Positions 50,530 to 60,411 of a DNA stretch of 64,000 nt are shown here, piece after piece (position 1 is the stretch's first letter; each line of letters starts with the position of its first letter). The stretch spans positions 45,366,888 through 45,430,887 of the forward strand of contig OZ020488.1 in NCBI GenBank assembly GCA_963971405.1, read 5' to 3'. A program made the translations under genes and the position numbers. Under the pieces are notes generated by a model. The model ran no database searches and was not told where the DNA came from. It saw only the letters and a program-made list of their open reading frames with translations. This DNA comes from Psococerastis gibbosa (Eukaryota; Arthropoda; Insecta; Psocodea; Psocidae).

Positions 50530-50970
50530 TTTCACAAAAATATACTACTCAAAATGCTTAAGATCCCAATAGGCCTATTTCAGACCTATTTTTTCAAGCT
50601 TTTTCTTCGGGGTAGACCCCCGGGCCCCCTCAGTGGTAGGTTTATTTGTCGGTACAATCTCAACTGTACTGCTTGCAAAATTCGTAAAACCTCACTAATT
50701 TGGACCTATATACATCAATTTTCCTTCTCCGAGGGAAACCCCCGGCCCCCCATTCTCCAGGGTTTAATATGCGTAAAACCTCACTAATTTGGGCCTATTT
50801 ATCAATTTTTTTCTACGGGGGAGACCCCCGGGCCCACCTATCACCAGGGTATAAAATGCGAAAAACCTCATTAATTTGGGCCCATTTATCATTGTTTTTC
50901 TGCAAGGGAGACTGTGCCCCCTTCTCCAGGGGATAAAATGTGTAAAACCTCACTAATTCAGGTTTACCAT
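50530..50970. repeat. Minisatellite, four to five units of about 80-90 bp
   Basis: Each unit has AAAACCTCACTAATTTGG, ATTTATCA with a T-rich stretch, a G/C-rich GACCCCCGGGCCC core and a CTCCAGGG-TATAAAATG end. The units resemble the interior of the hAT fragments at 34.3 and 37.2 kb. Confidence 0.85.
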
Positions 50971-51440
50971 AACATTAATGGCTTGGATTCACGGAGAACA
51001 GCTTAGATCTGATAATGACAACCCAAACAACCTAGCCCCCCCCCCCCTCCAGTCTCCAGAAGGTTACGCAGCCCCCTATAATGCTTTTCACAGCACTCCA
51101 AGTATTTTTAATTGTCAACTGCCAATTTTGAATTTGCCACAATTAAAGGTACCTACTTATGGTATACGTGGGTGTAGCTTAGCAGACACAGAATACTATA
51201 ATATATATGTTAATATGTTAATATATGTTAGGAGCCTTAGACTATACTGCTCTAGCTTCTGAAAATTAGCAAGATTAAAAGATGAAAACTGGTGAAGTAG
51301 GCATGGTGACGTACAGCAGTCGATACTCTCAAAAATAATGAAAATCCGCCTATGCTTAGCATACTACATGAAAACAAACTTTATATCCAGTTTAATTTGT
51401 AACATCCTTGGTGTTCAAAAATGAAAAAAATCATATATAA

Positions 51441-51583
51441 GGCGCCTATTCGATCAACGTCAATAGTGATAGTAAATGTGGTATTGACGTGGTAGCAGAC
51501 ATTAAGACAGTCTAAAAATGTCTGCTACCACGTCAATACTACATTTACTATCACTATTGACGTTGGTGGAATATTCATCTAAA
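51441..51583. mobile_element. Palindromic MITE, family F copy 2
   Basis: 51455-51565 forms a hairpin with 49-bp arms and a single G-T pairing difference (arm CAACGTCAATAGTGATAGTA, inner GGTAGCAGACATT). The loop is about 13 nt. The centre matches copy 1 at 3350-3510; the arms do not. Confidence 0.85.
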
Positions 51584-51684
51584 GGGGACCAACATTTAAA
51601 AAAAAAATTCCGGGGTATTCTGAGGAACTATTTAACAATTTCCGAGGAATACGGCAGAAGTCATTTGGCAGCCCTGGTAAGCAA

Positions 51685-52429
51685 AACGAACGAAATGTTG
51701 ATGAAGTGAGACTGAGAGACGGTTGCAGACTTTGTTTGTTCTCGGTCTAATTTCTTATTATCCTCGTTTATTAATATATTCTCAGCATTATGTGCATCTG
51801 TACTTAACAAGTCTTACAAAGGTATTCAGAGTGGCTACGTTTTGATTGCTGACTGGACTACACGTCTTCAAGTTTATAACTTAGAACCAACCTGAACCTG
51901 ATTGACTTCCAGAAATACCAAGAAAATGAACGGAGTAAGCTGTATTGCATTCGTAATAGGAGCAAGTGCGCTATTTAAATATGGTAAATATTCAATTTCT
52001 AAGTTGTAGACACTTTCCCATGAATTAAGAAGGTACCGACTTTGGTACGCCCTACTCGCCGCCATTTTGGTACCTTATCGTCGTCTGTGCCTGAGGCGGG
52101 AGGCCAGTTGAATTACTAATATATATACTACTTATGATGTTTCCCTACTCTCCCTAATTAAATTTAGATACTGGCCTATTAGATTACAGCCATTAGGCTT
52201 ATCAACGGCTGCCTAAAATTTAGAGTAGGTACTCTTCATCGTCTGCTTCAAAAGCTATGGTAAATGTGGTGGCAATAATAAGGCCAGACAGAAATTGCCC
52301 TGAAAAAGTGTTAAGCTACAGGCATGTAACCTACCCAAGGGGGCTATGTGACCCCCCCCCCCCCCACCTCTGAAAAATGGAAAGAATTAACAACTTAATA
52401 TTGGATTTTATTAAGTTGTGCTGAAATAC
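51685..52429. other. Intergenic, nothing firm
   Basis: No gene recognised. There is a C-run at 52350-52365 of the kind seen in the G/C-run transposons, without visible ends. No signal-peptide exon for the Ly6 gene could be identified. Confidence 0.35.
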
Positions 52430-52514
52430 AAAATGTAGATTAGGCATTTGGTGCAGGAAATTTATTATTATTAATCATGTAAATTTCCTGCATCAAGTGC
52501 CTAATCTACATTTT
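52430..52514 (+). ncRNA. 85-nt hairpin, miRNA-precursor-like or MITE
   Basis: Arms of 35 nt, AAAATGTAGATTAGGCA onward, pair fully around a 15-nt loop. The only two arm differences are G-U pairs if the plus strand is transcribed. The size fits a pre-miRNA, but a palindromic transposon scrap is equally possible. It is not a match to any miRNA I know. Confidence 0.4.
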
Positions 52515-52519
52515 CAAGA

Positions 52520-52900
52520 AGTACGTAAACGAGTACATAGAAGAGGTGGATATTGACCATCTTGGACCCCTCCTGAAGCCTTCCTGGCGACGAGGCTGCG
52601 AGGCTATGCAGAGGGACATTGTTTACTAGTCCAACAATGTCTAGCACGCCAAGGCCTACAGCGCGGCGTTCCTACTGGTCGCAACTATCAGCAGCTCGAT
52701 GAGCAGTAGCTACTGAAACTATGAGAACTCGAAGTCTTCGAGGCCTTCGTAGAAATACTTCGAACTGCCATGTATGCGTATTGCGTAGTGCCACTGACGA
52801 TGTTGAACGCAGCTGTTGACGAAACGCCAGGCTTGACGTATTAAGTATCTGCCGCTTCTAGGTAACGAAGCTTGCCGCCCCCCCCCCTTTGCCAGCGCCC
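52520..52900 (+). pseudogene. GC-rich decayed coding-like stretch
   Basis: From 52519 a frame reads KKYVNEYIEEVDIDHLGPLL then KPSWRRGCEAMQRDIVY before a TAG at 52628-52630. In the same frame AKAYSAAFLLVATISSSMSS follows a further TAG, with several more stops after that. Base composition is much richer in GC than the flanks. I do not recognise the family. It looks like a dead exon or processed copy of some gene. Confidence 0.35.
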
Positions 52901-54117
52901 TCCCCGATGTCACTAAGATTACCCCGGTATACTATAGTCAACTGATTATGCAAAAAAATATATATAAATTATATATAAATATATATATATATAAATTATG
53001 TGTAAAAATATTATCTACAAATGACTGCTGCATTGACAAATCCAATAACTTATTGAACGGTTCTTTACGGACGTGTTTGTTGCGCCGTTTTCACGTAAAA
53101 CGCGATTCTGACTTCTGATTCGATCTACTTGTATGTTATGCATTATGCCATAGGCTAATTATATTTTTTTTAATTTTTTCGCAAAAATTTTGCTGCCCTA
53201 GGTGCTTGCATAGTCCGCAAGTTCGGAAGTAGATGACTGGCTAGGAAGTAAGCTTCCTTCATTATTTGAATTCGGTGGTGAAACATTTAGTAATTATATT
53301 AAATACTGGTTTTCAGGCCTTTGTTGCGCCTTTTGTTTACTTTACGGTAGACCCATAGGCTAGGCCTTGACATCAAATGAATGTTTTAACATCGCAATGA
53401 TCATAGTTTGATTACCTTTTTCAATTTACTCTTCGCAATCGATAGTACTGTACATTGCCAAGTAGGTAAATTGGCGTGGTGGCAAGATAGAGCACAGACT
53501 GTCTGTTAAGAGTTAAACGGATCTGTTGGGAGAGTATTTGAAGAGAGGTGTGAGAGCCCTCAAGACTCGAGAGCGACAATCGCTGCTCATCTCTAGATCA
53601 CGCGCCCCCATCGATCCACGCCCTACAGTCATCCCATGCGACTTCATTCCACTTACCTATCTACCGTTCTCAACTTAATGGTTCCTATGGGCCACGGGGG
53701 AAATATATTTATTTTCGTCCACTAACCGGTGGCCCTACTATTCTTCCTTGCGATGTCAGGTTTCTTTGTGACAGACTAAGAGCTTCCTGGAAGCTGCTTC
53801 CAGGTCCTACTTCACTCAACAGAATTTCCCTTTTGCTATACCTATAATTAGAAATGCGGAGTACTATGATGAACTCAGTTGCAACTGAGCCTCGTGATAC
53901 AATCTTGGAAGTCTACGTTGTACGACTGATCGCATGGTAGTAGAGTGCTTATGCTTGTTTCAAAGTTGTACACACTATCCGATCGGAGACATTCAACTTT
54001 ACACAGGCATCAACTTACTATTTCCACCAGTGATCCGTGCTGACCGTTCTTCCGCTTGGTGGAAATAAACCCTATATTAACTTTGAACTCAATAGCTTTA
54101 ATTATTAATATTTTCAG
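52901..54117. other. Region before the Ly6 exons
   Basis: A TA-rich microsatellite at about 52957-52996; otherwise unrecognised. The Ly6 exons begin in mid-protein, so this is probably intron of that gene. A short palindrome with TTTCCACCAG and a TTGGTGGAAA relative lies at 54021-54066. Confidence 0.35.
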
Positions 54118-54270
54118 CCGAAGCCATCTACTGTTACCAGTGCAATAGCACACAAGTTAGAGACCAGTTTCAATGCGGCGAATTCTTCGGTGACACCAGC
54201 CTGCAGCCACAGTCGTGCGACAATGTCTACGGGGCTGAGTACTGTGTTAAACAGATTGGCCACTTAGAAG
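54118..54270 (+). CDS. Ly6 gene, alternative exon 1a
   Basis: Acceptor TTTTCAG precedes and donor GTAGAC follows. Two bases plus 50 codons plus one base, so it can be skipped without shifting the frame. Encodes the first half-domain with pattern CxxC, C, C, C and ends HLEG with the next exon. Confidence 0.85.
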
Positions 54271-57200
54271 GTAGACCTTAATCCAATAGCTCGATCTGGT
54301 GTGGGTGCTTCTAACACTGGGAGATGGAACAACTAACCTAATATATTTTTTTTTTTATGTAGATCTTCTTCATGAGTTGCAATCTAGGGATTGGTTTGCA
54401 CCGAATGTTGTATTTTTCTCCTCCTTGTAGATCTAAAGACCGGTTTTCCTGGACCTTGTTACCACTCCGTTCAGTTTAAGGTCCGATGTATACGGACGGC
54501 TCGATTGAGAAATTTGTCATTAGAGGAAATGTGCTTGGTGAATGGGTTGGTGGAAAACTACAGAGTCTACTTCAGAAGATTTCTATGAGCTGGCGTGTCC
54601 AGAAAGTGTCGGGGGGAAAATCGTGCACCAGCCACGCTAGTTTCAGAAATCTTCTGAAGTTGGCTCTATGGTTTTCCAACTACCCAAACCGAATGGTCCG
54701 TGAGTACCGGGCCTGAGGACCTAATGTTGATATTTTATGTTCACGATTAACACAATGCAACAGGCGTGACTTCCATAGACTGGACTTATACAAATGCGTG
54801 GGAGTCTAATGTCTTCTATGAAAACCGTTGGTGTGGGCTAATCCCGATTGTTGAGATGCTGCCACCAGTCTTAACCCTAATTCTAGCCGTTGGTGTAGGC
54901 TAACCCTGATTGTTCGCATGCTGCCACCAGTGCCAGTGGAGGCCATCAAATGTTTCCAGTGCTACGCCGCTTTCAACATTTCCTGCACGGACGAACTTAT
55001 CCATGACAGCAATATGATTCCTCAAGACTGCGATCATATTTTTGAGGCAGCTTATTGTGTTAAAACGACTGGGCTTTACGCTGGTAAGTACCTACAGGGT
55101 ATGAAGTACGAAGACTCAGACAAAGATGATGTCGATAATTTTTTATTTAGTTTTAGAGTAGGGTAAATTGTTATAGGTCTTCTTGTGGGGCTTTACAATT
55201 ATTGTGTTTAAATTGTTCTATTTAATACACATTCATTATATTATGTTATATTATGAGCAAATCTGAGTACCCCCCCCCCCCCCCTCCCCCCTACGCGTTG
55301 TTTGTACAATTTTCATGGGAAATAAAAATCATATCACATACGGTAGCCGTTGAATTGGTAGAAATGCTCCCCTACATTTCGGTATCTGACACGTGGCCTT
55401 CACTAACACCAATTGGCCACAGCTCTTGGACTCCTTTCACGGGACTATCACACCAATAGTTTTTTTTTTTTTGTACAAATAAAATTCATTAATTGTGGCC
55501 AATCTGTTTTTGAAAGAGGTAAATGTCATGTATTAAAATGCTCAGAATCATTTCTGCTGTTTGTCCTAGAATTGTTGACGACTAATAAGAATAAAATTAT
55601 AAATAAGTTTCATTCATAAGTCTATTTTGTTTTTGAATTGAAGGAACTCTAAGGAGACTAATAACGAGAGGTAACTAATCTTACGCTATTTCAGATGTGT
55701 CTCTCAAGGGAGGACACACAACGCTTTTTAATGACTCGATGCTCAATGATTATGTCAAAATAACAAGGTTAACCATATCAATCATATTGCTTTGATAAGT
55801 AGTTGCAATGATAGTTTACTACATCTTAGCATGGATTGCTAAGTTCCTGCCAGAACATGCAAAAACTGGCTCGCATTCGAGAAAGAAAGCCATGGAAAAA
55901 TGGACAGAAATTGGATTCGAACCACCTTGCCGGGGTGGTACGCTGACCACTGCACCACAAAAAAAAAATGTGCTCGTTGTCAATTGACCATCCGCGTAGG
56001 GGAAGTCGTGTAGACTTATGTGGCAACGGATTTGGTGCAGCATACCACCCCGGCAAGATGGAGACTCCGGTTCAAAGAATTGAATTGCTAAGATACGTGA
56101 ACGTAAGATTCCACTGGCTAGCAAATTAAATTATTAACAAAAACTGCTTGACGCTTATAATTAGAATAATTTTATTAATTGCAATGGTCTTCTTGCTAGG
56201 CACAGAAATAAAGTAGACCTACATGACAGGCTACGTGCCGTCTACTCTTTTAATATAATCTGATAACTCGTATAACAGATAAGTCTGCGAGCAAAATAAA
56301 GCCAAACCGCGCTGAAGTGTAGTGTACCTTTGTTGAATATAGATATGTCAGCCCCAAACTCAAGTCTGAGGTTAAACCGGTGATGAGGAAAGATCTCCAT
56401 TTCTGATATCACAACTCACTAACACCCCTTCTGTTGCTGAATCAACATTTTCACAATTCACTTCTACCCGTTTGTGACTGAGGATTTTCTGGAGATAGTG
56501 CACTGCAGGCTACTTTAAACGAACTCCCAAATATGCCATCATCTCCAAGTTTTCTGATTTCTGGTGCGTTGGAAGTTAGTGCTATGGCAGAAAATTTTGA
56601 TTGCTGCTTTAATTGTCTCCCTACATAACAAGTTCAAAGGCAGACGTAGATTTTATTTATTCACTAGCCTATTCATGTTCAATTTCTGTAAACATAATTT
56701 ACGACTATCCGTTATTATGAGCAAATCTGAGTACCCCCCCCCCCTCCCCCCTACGCGTTGTTTGTACAATTTTCATGGGAAATAAAAATCATATCACATA
56801 CGGTAGCCGTTGAATTGGTAGAAATGCTCCCCTACATTTCGGTATCTGACACGTGGCCTTCACTAACACCAATTGGCCACAGCTCTTGGACTCCTTTCAC
56901 GGGACTATCACACCAATAGTTTTTTTTTTTTTTGTACAAATAAAATTCATTAATTGTGGCCAATCTGTTTTTGAAAGAGGTAAATGTCATGTATTAAAAT
57001 GCACAGAATAATTTCTGCTGTTTGTCCTAGAATTGTTGACGACTAATAAGAATAAAATTATAAATAAGTTTGCACCTAATTCCACAAAATGCATTTTTAA
57101 TTATTTATTTTAATTTAATTTAACAGCTGTTTCGGTAGTGGTTACCATCTTCAGACTAGTTCCTACAAGTACATATTACACAAATCAGTATTAATTGGTG

Positions 57201-57789
57201 TGGAGGGGGAATTGGCGGGGCATTTTAGACACTAGGTCTTGGAGAGGGGAAGTATACATAAAGTTTATGTCATTAATAAGGTTACAATTGTTACATAACG
57301 CATTTCTGATTTCAATATCATTTCAATGTCATAGTAAAAATTTCATTTTGTGGAATTAAGTGCAAAGTTATTTATAATTGTATTCTTATTTGTCATTGTA
57401 TCATCACTTCCACGAAGTCACTGGAGAAACTCATGGATTTTTGACGACTCTCTATTATTAAAAATTTCATGATATTTTATGCTTACAATTATAAGGCTTT
57501 TCCCCCTCCAATTGTCTCAGACGCAGCGCAAAAGATTTATTTCCTTTATTTATGGGTTTCTAAATTATTTACATACTCATTTTGTTTTCCAGGCGGACTG
57601 GGCACGCGGCGTTTCTGCAGCTCCTCCAACCTGGGCAGCTACTGTAACTACGTGCGGCAGCCCGGCGACACGCTCCCGTCCTACCGGTCCTGTTTCTTCA
57701 CCTGCACCGGTGACGGATGTAACACCGCCGGCGCCATCTTGCCGAGCCTTGCCGCCATCTTGTTTCTGGCCGCTAGTTTGATTCTATAG
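54118..57789 (+). CDS. Ly6/uPAR-family GPI-anchored protein, signal exon missing
   Basis: A small extracellular three-finger-fold protein of the insect Ly6 group (which includes quiver/sleepless and boudin). Exons seen: 1a 54118-54270 (153 bases), 1b 54937-55083 (147), common last exon 57593-57789. All junctions are GT-AG and in phase 1. 1a carries five cysteines (AIYCYQCNS, FQCGEF, QSCDN, AEYCVK); 1b carries five in the same arrangement (AIKCFQCYA, ISCTDE, QDCDH, AAYCVK). The last exon adds five (RRFCSSS, GSYCNYV, RSCFF, TCTGDGCNTAG) and a hydrophobic C-terminus (LPSLAAILFLAASLIL) typical of a GPI-anchor signal. One first exon plus the last gives the ten cysteines of one complete Ly6 domain, so 1a and 1b look mutually exclusive. 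The exon with start codon and signal peptide lies upstream and was not found. I do not assign an orthologue. Confidence 0.88.
54534..54702. mobile_element. Palindromic MITE between Ly6 exons 1a and 1b
   Basis: Arms GTTGGTGGAAAACTACAGAG and, at right, the complement of GTAGTTGGAAAACCATAGAG, plus ACTTCAGAAGATTTCT against AGAAATCTTCTGAAGT. The loop region is near 54600-54620. Confidence 0.75.
54825..54936 (+). promoter_or_regulatory. Duplicated splice-acceptor segment before exon 1b
   Basis: Two direct copies, 62 bp apart, start at 54825 and 54887 (CCGTTGGTGT-GGCTAA, then GATGCTGCCACCAGT or a relative). Each carries CTGCCACCAG; the second is followed by a further CCAG that is the in-phase acceptor of exon 1b. 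The first copy supplies a decoy acceptor. Confidence 0.6.
54937..55083 (+). CDS. Ly6 gene, alternative exon 1b
   Basis: Two bases plus 48 codons plus one base, the same phase in and out as exon 1a. Its sequence is clearly homologous to 1a (VEAIKCFQC against AEAIYCYQC; AAYCVK against AEYCVK) but well diverged, so the duplication is old. Strong donor GTAAGT at 55084. The acceptor CCAG at 54933-54936 has a weak pyrimidine tract. Confidence 0.85.
55249..55610 (+). repeat. 362-bp direct repeat, left copy
   Basis: Nearly identical to 56713-57071. Starts TATTATGAGCAAATCTGAG, has a C-rich run, and ends ATAAATAAGTTT. It lies in the last intron of the Ly6 gene. The ends are not those of an LTR, and no open frame links the two copies. 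Confidence 0.85.
55885..56080. mobile_element. Inverted pair of tRNA-like segments
   Basis: Reverse strand about 55900-55965: GTGGTGCAGTGGTCAGCG, TACCACCCCGGCAAGG and GGTTCGAATCC. Forward strand about 56031-56070: TTGGTGCAGCATACCACCCC and GGCAAGATGGAGA. The same core (CACCACCCCGGTAAGGTGG) occurs at 6.6 kb. This family differs from the one at 7.1 kb. Confidence 0.55.
56713..57071 (+). repeat. 362-bp direct repeat, right copy
   Basis: Differs from the left copy by only a few bases and homopolymer lengths. At its right edge it meets a MITE that inserted at AAGTT. Confidence 0.85.
57071..57364. mobile_element. MITE with 22-bp terminal inverted repeats
   Basis: Ends TGCACCTAATTCCACAAAAT and ATTTTGTGGAATTAAGTGCA; flanking direct repeat AAGTT on both sides. 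Sub-terminal sequence includes GCTGTTTCGGTAGTGGTTAC. It lies 230 bp before the last Ly6 exon. Confidence 0.85.
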
Positions 57790-58179
57790 TGGTTTTGATG
57801 GACCACTAGTCTTCCAGACTGTGTAGATTTACCCGGTAGCTGTTAACAGGGTTCGCCTAAGTGTGGTAACTAGAGCAAAATTTTTTTTAAAGTTCTGTAG
57901 CTTAAGAAGGAATCGGACTATCCATTTTCTTCCGCTAAAATTGACTATGGTGTTATGTATCAAAATGGAGAGGGGCATATTCTTATAGAAAAGAAAAAAA
58001 TGGGGGTCTCGGTCTGATTAGTTGGGCGCGGTTGGGCCCTTGATTGATTGGTTGGGCACAAGCACTTTTTTCCGTACGACAGTTGTCCATTGATACCTCT
58101 ACGGTTAATATTCCTCGTCAAATTTGATTTCTGAAAAAAAACGGATTATTAATATTATTGATGGTTTTTTTTTATTGAC
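57790..58179. other. Ly6 3' UTR and flank
   Basis: No AATAAA seen close to the stop; the polyadenylation site is unplaced. No repeat recognised. Confidence 0.35.
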
Positions 58180-58405
58180 GTAGGCCTACCTGTAGTGTGG
58201 CCTATTGAACCTTGCCTGGTAGCGGTCCCATCGATTTTCAGATATTTATTGATATTGCTTTCGAATGAATTTCTAGCCATTGGCACTGCGGTTCACTCCT
58301 TGATGTCAACCCACACCGACTACAAGTGCCAATGGGCAAGCTCAGACATGCTTACCATTGACGTTGTAACAGGTGTCAGCTCGAATTAACTAAGTATGGG
58401 AACGA
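58180..58405 (+). repeat. Repeat family C copy
   Basis: Shares with 60605-60865 the blocks TTTCTAGCCATTGG, TTCACTCCT(T/C)GATGTC, CAAGTGCCAA-GGGCAAGC and AAGTATGGGAACGAGTC. Weaker reverse-strand copies lie at 11372 and 7949. Probably a retroposon; no target duplication identified. Confidence 0.7.
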
Positions 58406-59379
58406 GTCTGAAAAAAACGGATAGTGGGGTATCCGATTTCCTCTAAAGAATAGTTACGATACGATATTTAACACATTATGGAACGGAATTCGCAGTTGCT
58501 TCTGCAATTAAAGGCAAGTTTTCACTTTATTTTAATTAGGTATTTTAAAGAGAAATAATGGATATATTTTATGATTGACTAATCTAAAAGTTTGCAATCT
58601 TACATCTACATGTAGTCATTTTATGACAAAAATATAGTTTTTAGGTTTTATCTAGGACTTCTACAGTAGAACTACAATTATCGAACTGTATCAATTGGGA
58701 CCAGACCCTATTTGGATGATATAGTAAAACTAGCGGGCCCGGAGAACTTTGTACCGCCTAACAGTTAATGAACATCGTGTTAACTTTCAGCTAAACTAAA
58801 TTTAGAATTTTAGTAACGCGTAATAAAATTAATTCAGAAAATGTATTAATTCCTCGACTACATTCTTCATTGGGTTTACACATTCTCCTTAATTGATCCG
58901 TGCGATAATAACGACGATTTCTCCGTTTCACGGGCTGCCTCCCTTTGCTATTGCTCGTGAAGCACAAAAGTGTTTGCAAAGATTAGATGTATAGGTCACC
59001 TAACATTTTTGGCGGGTGTAACTACGCACACTCTTATCTGGTCAAACCTTCTGGGATTCCAGGGGCCTGGCAATAAGCGAATGAGCCGGGTTGAGAGATT
59101 TGTCATGGCAGTGCCTATGGCTCTTCGTCCTCGTCGCACTCCTGCGGCAACGTAGGGTTACGCCGCTCCAGACGTGATTGCCTAGGCATGGCACGTGTGC
59201 GGAGGGTTGGGGGCGTCCCTACGGCTGACGAAACGGGCTAACCGGCCGCCTTCGGGCCTTCTAGGCCTTAGGGGTTACCAGCCCACTCGGCTTAAAGTTA
59301 AAGTACAATACTATTATTTTATTGGTTATCAAATGCATTTTATAACGTCGCACATTCTTTATTTTTATTTTGACGAAGA
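58406..59379. other. Intergenic, little recognised
   Basis: 59080-59300 is GC-richer, with short open frames but no recognisable protein; it may be part of an old LINE. The rest shows nothing. Confidence 0.35.
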
Positions 59380-59640
59380 TAATTCAGATGATTGTAGTTC
59401 TACTGTATGTACAATCATCGTCAGCTGCAGTTGCTCGGGTGTGATATGTGAGCCTCCCCCACTCCCTTCTGTCCCGCCACTTCTGATCATTGAACACTTC
59501 CTCTGGTACCAATCTCACTCTTCTGGGATCGTTCTCAATCAGGTTCCTGTGTCTCTTCCTAGGTTTTCCCTCTACTTCTCCCTTTAGCCACTTCCTCGTG
59601 CACCTGCTGTTATCCATTCGTGTCTGTGTCTCCTTCCACC
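59380..59640 (-). mobile_element. LINE C-terminal fragment
   Basis: Reverse strand reads VEGKPRKRHRNLIENDPRRV followed by a Trp/Arg-rich end (KWRDRREWGRL), resembling the GRPRKRW...W C-terminal region of RTE-like elements. No other domain nearby. Confidence 0.45.
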
Positions 59641-60411
59641 CCGAAATCTGTACGTGCTATCTATAATATTATTGAACGCCAAAAGGAGGCATATGAAGCC
59701 TATCAGTGTATTCTTGGCAAATGTGTCGGGTTGTAAGGCAGGCTAAGTAACACGAATATTTACCTTTTTTTACAGAAATTTGAGCCTTCATTTTTGTGCA
59801 CCTAAAAGCCTCTTATTTTGCTACAAACAGAACCTATATAAGTTGATATGGACCTATGTTTCAACAAACAATACACAAACATTTCGAATGCTATTTAATA
59901 ATGAAGTAAGACAGGAGAAAACTGAACGTATCTTTAAAATATATCACAAACGTTCGACCAATACCAATCACAGCACAGTCAAAAGAAAAAGAAACACACA
60001 ATCTGGTGTACTCATAAAAAGAAGTTTTTGCTTCGAGTAGAAGGTGGAAGAATAAGATCAAGGTATATTCATAACTGTGTACCCATTATTCCATTTCCTA
60101 AGTACAGAACCGCTTTTTACTTTTAATTAATTTGTACTTATTTTGCATTTTACTTTGTTGACACAGTTGGTAGCTTGCATGAAATTAATCTTTTATTTTA
60201 AAAAAAAAGTCCTCGAAGCCTTCCACTCCTGAAGCATTTTCATTTCTGAAGCAACAGGTTTTACTTCTTTTTATTAATTCCACACAGTAAATAAAATGTA
60301 CATAAGTACTAGAAAACCTATTATCTAACATCTAAAGGTAATGGGCATACTTCCAATAATAATAATCGCTAGGTTCCTAAGGGAATGAGAACGTATAGAA
60401 TTATTTATCTG
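59641..60411. other. Intergenic, nothing recognised
   Basis: An open frame at 59780-60040 has no family I recognise and is Lys/Asn-rich, as AT-rich DNA gives by chance. Confidence 0.35.

Larger units (their letters stand above)
49698..51676. mobile_element. 2-kb non-autonomous hAT element
   Basis: Ends CAGGGCTGCCA and TGGCAGCCCTG, flanked by a perfect 8-bp duplication GTAAGCAA (49690-49697 and 51677-51684). Sub-terminal parts are related (TTCCGTGG, CGGAATTCC against CGAGGAATACGG, AAATTCCGGGG). It has no transposase. It contains a minisatellite (50530-50970), C- and G-runs near 50360 and 51040, and a family F hairpin (51441-51583). Confidence 0.9.

Noticed and set aside
51518-51709. Signal-peptide exon for the Ly6 gene (MSATTSILHLLSLLTLVE)
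   Set aside because: It looks like a signal peptide, but the sequence is one arm of the family F hairpin within an hAT element, so the hydrophobic frame is accidental.
55249-57071. LTR element flanked by direct repeats
   Set aside because: The repeats lack TG...CA ends, no primer-binding or polypurine site is seen, and the 1.1 kb between them has no relevant coding sequence.
59780-60040. 86-residue plus-strand frame
   Set aside because: Low-complexity Lys/Asn/Thr composition, no recognisable motif, no splice context.
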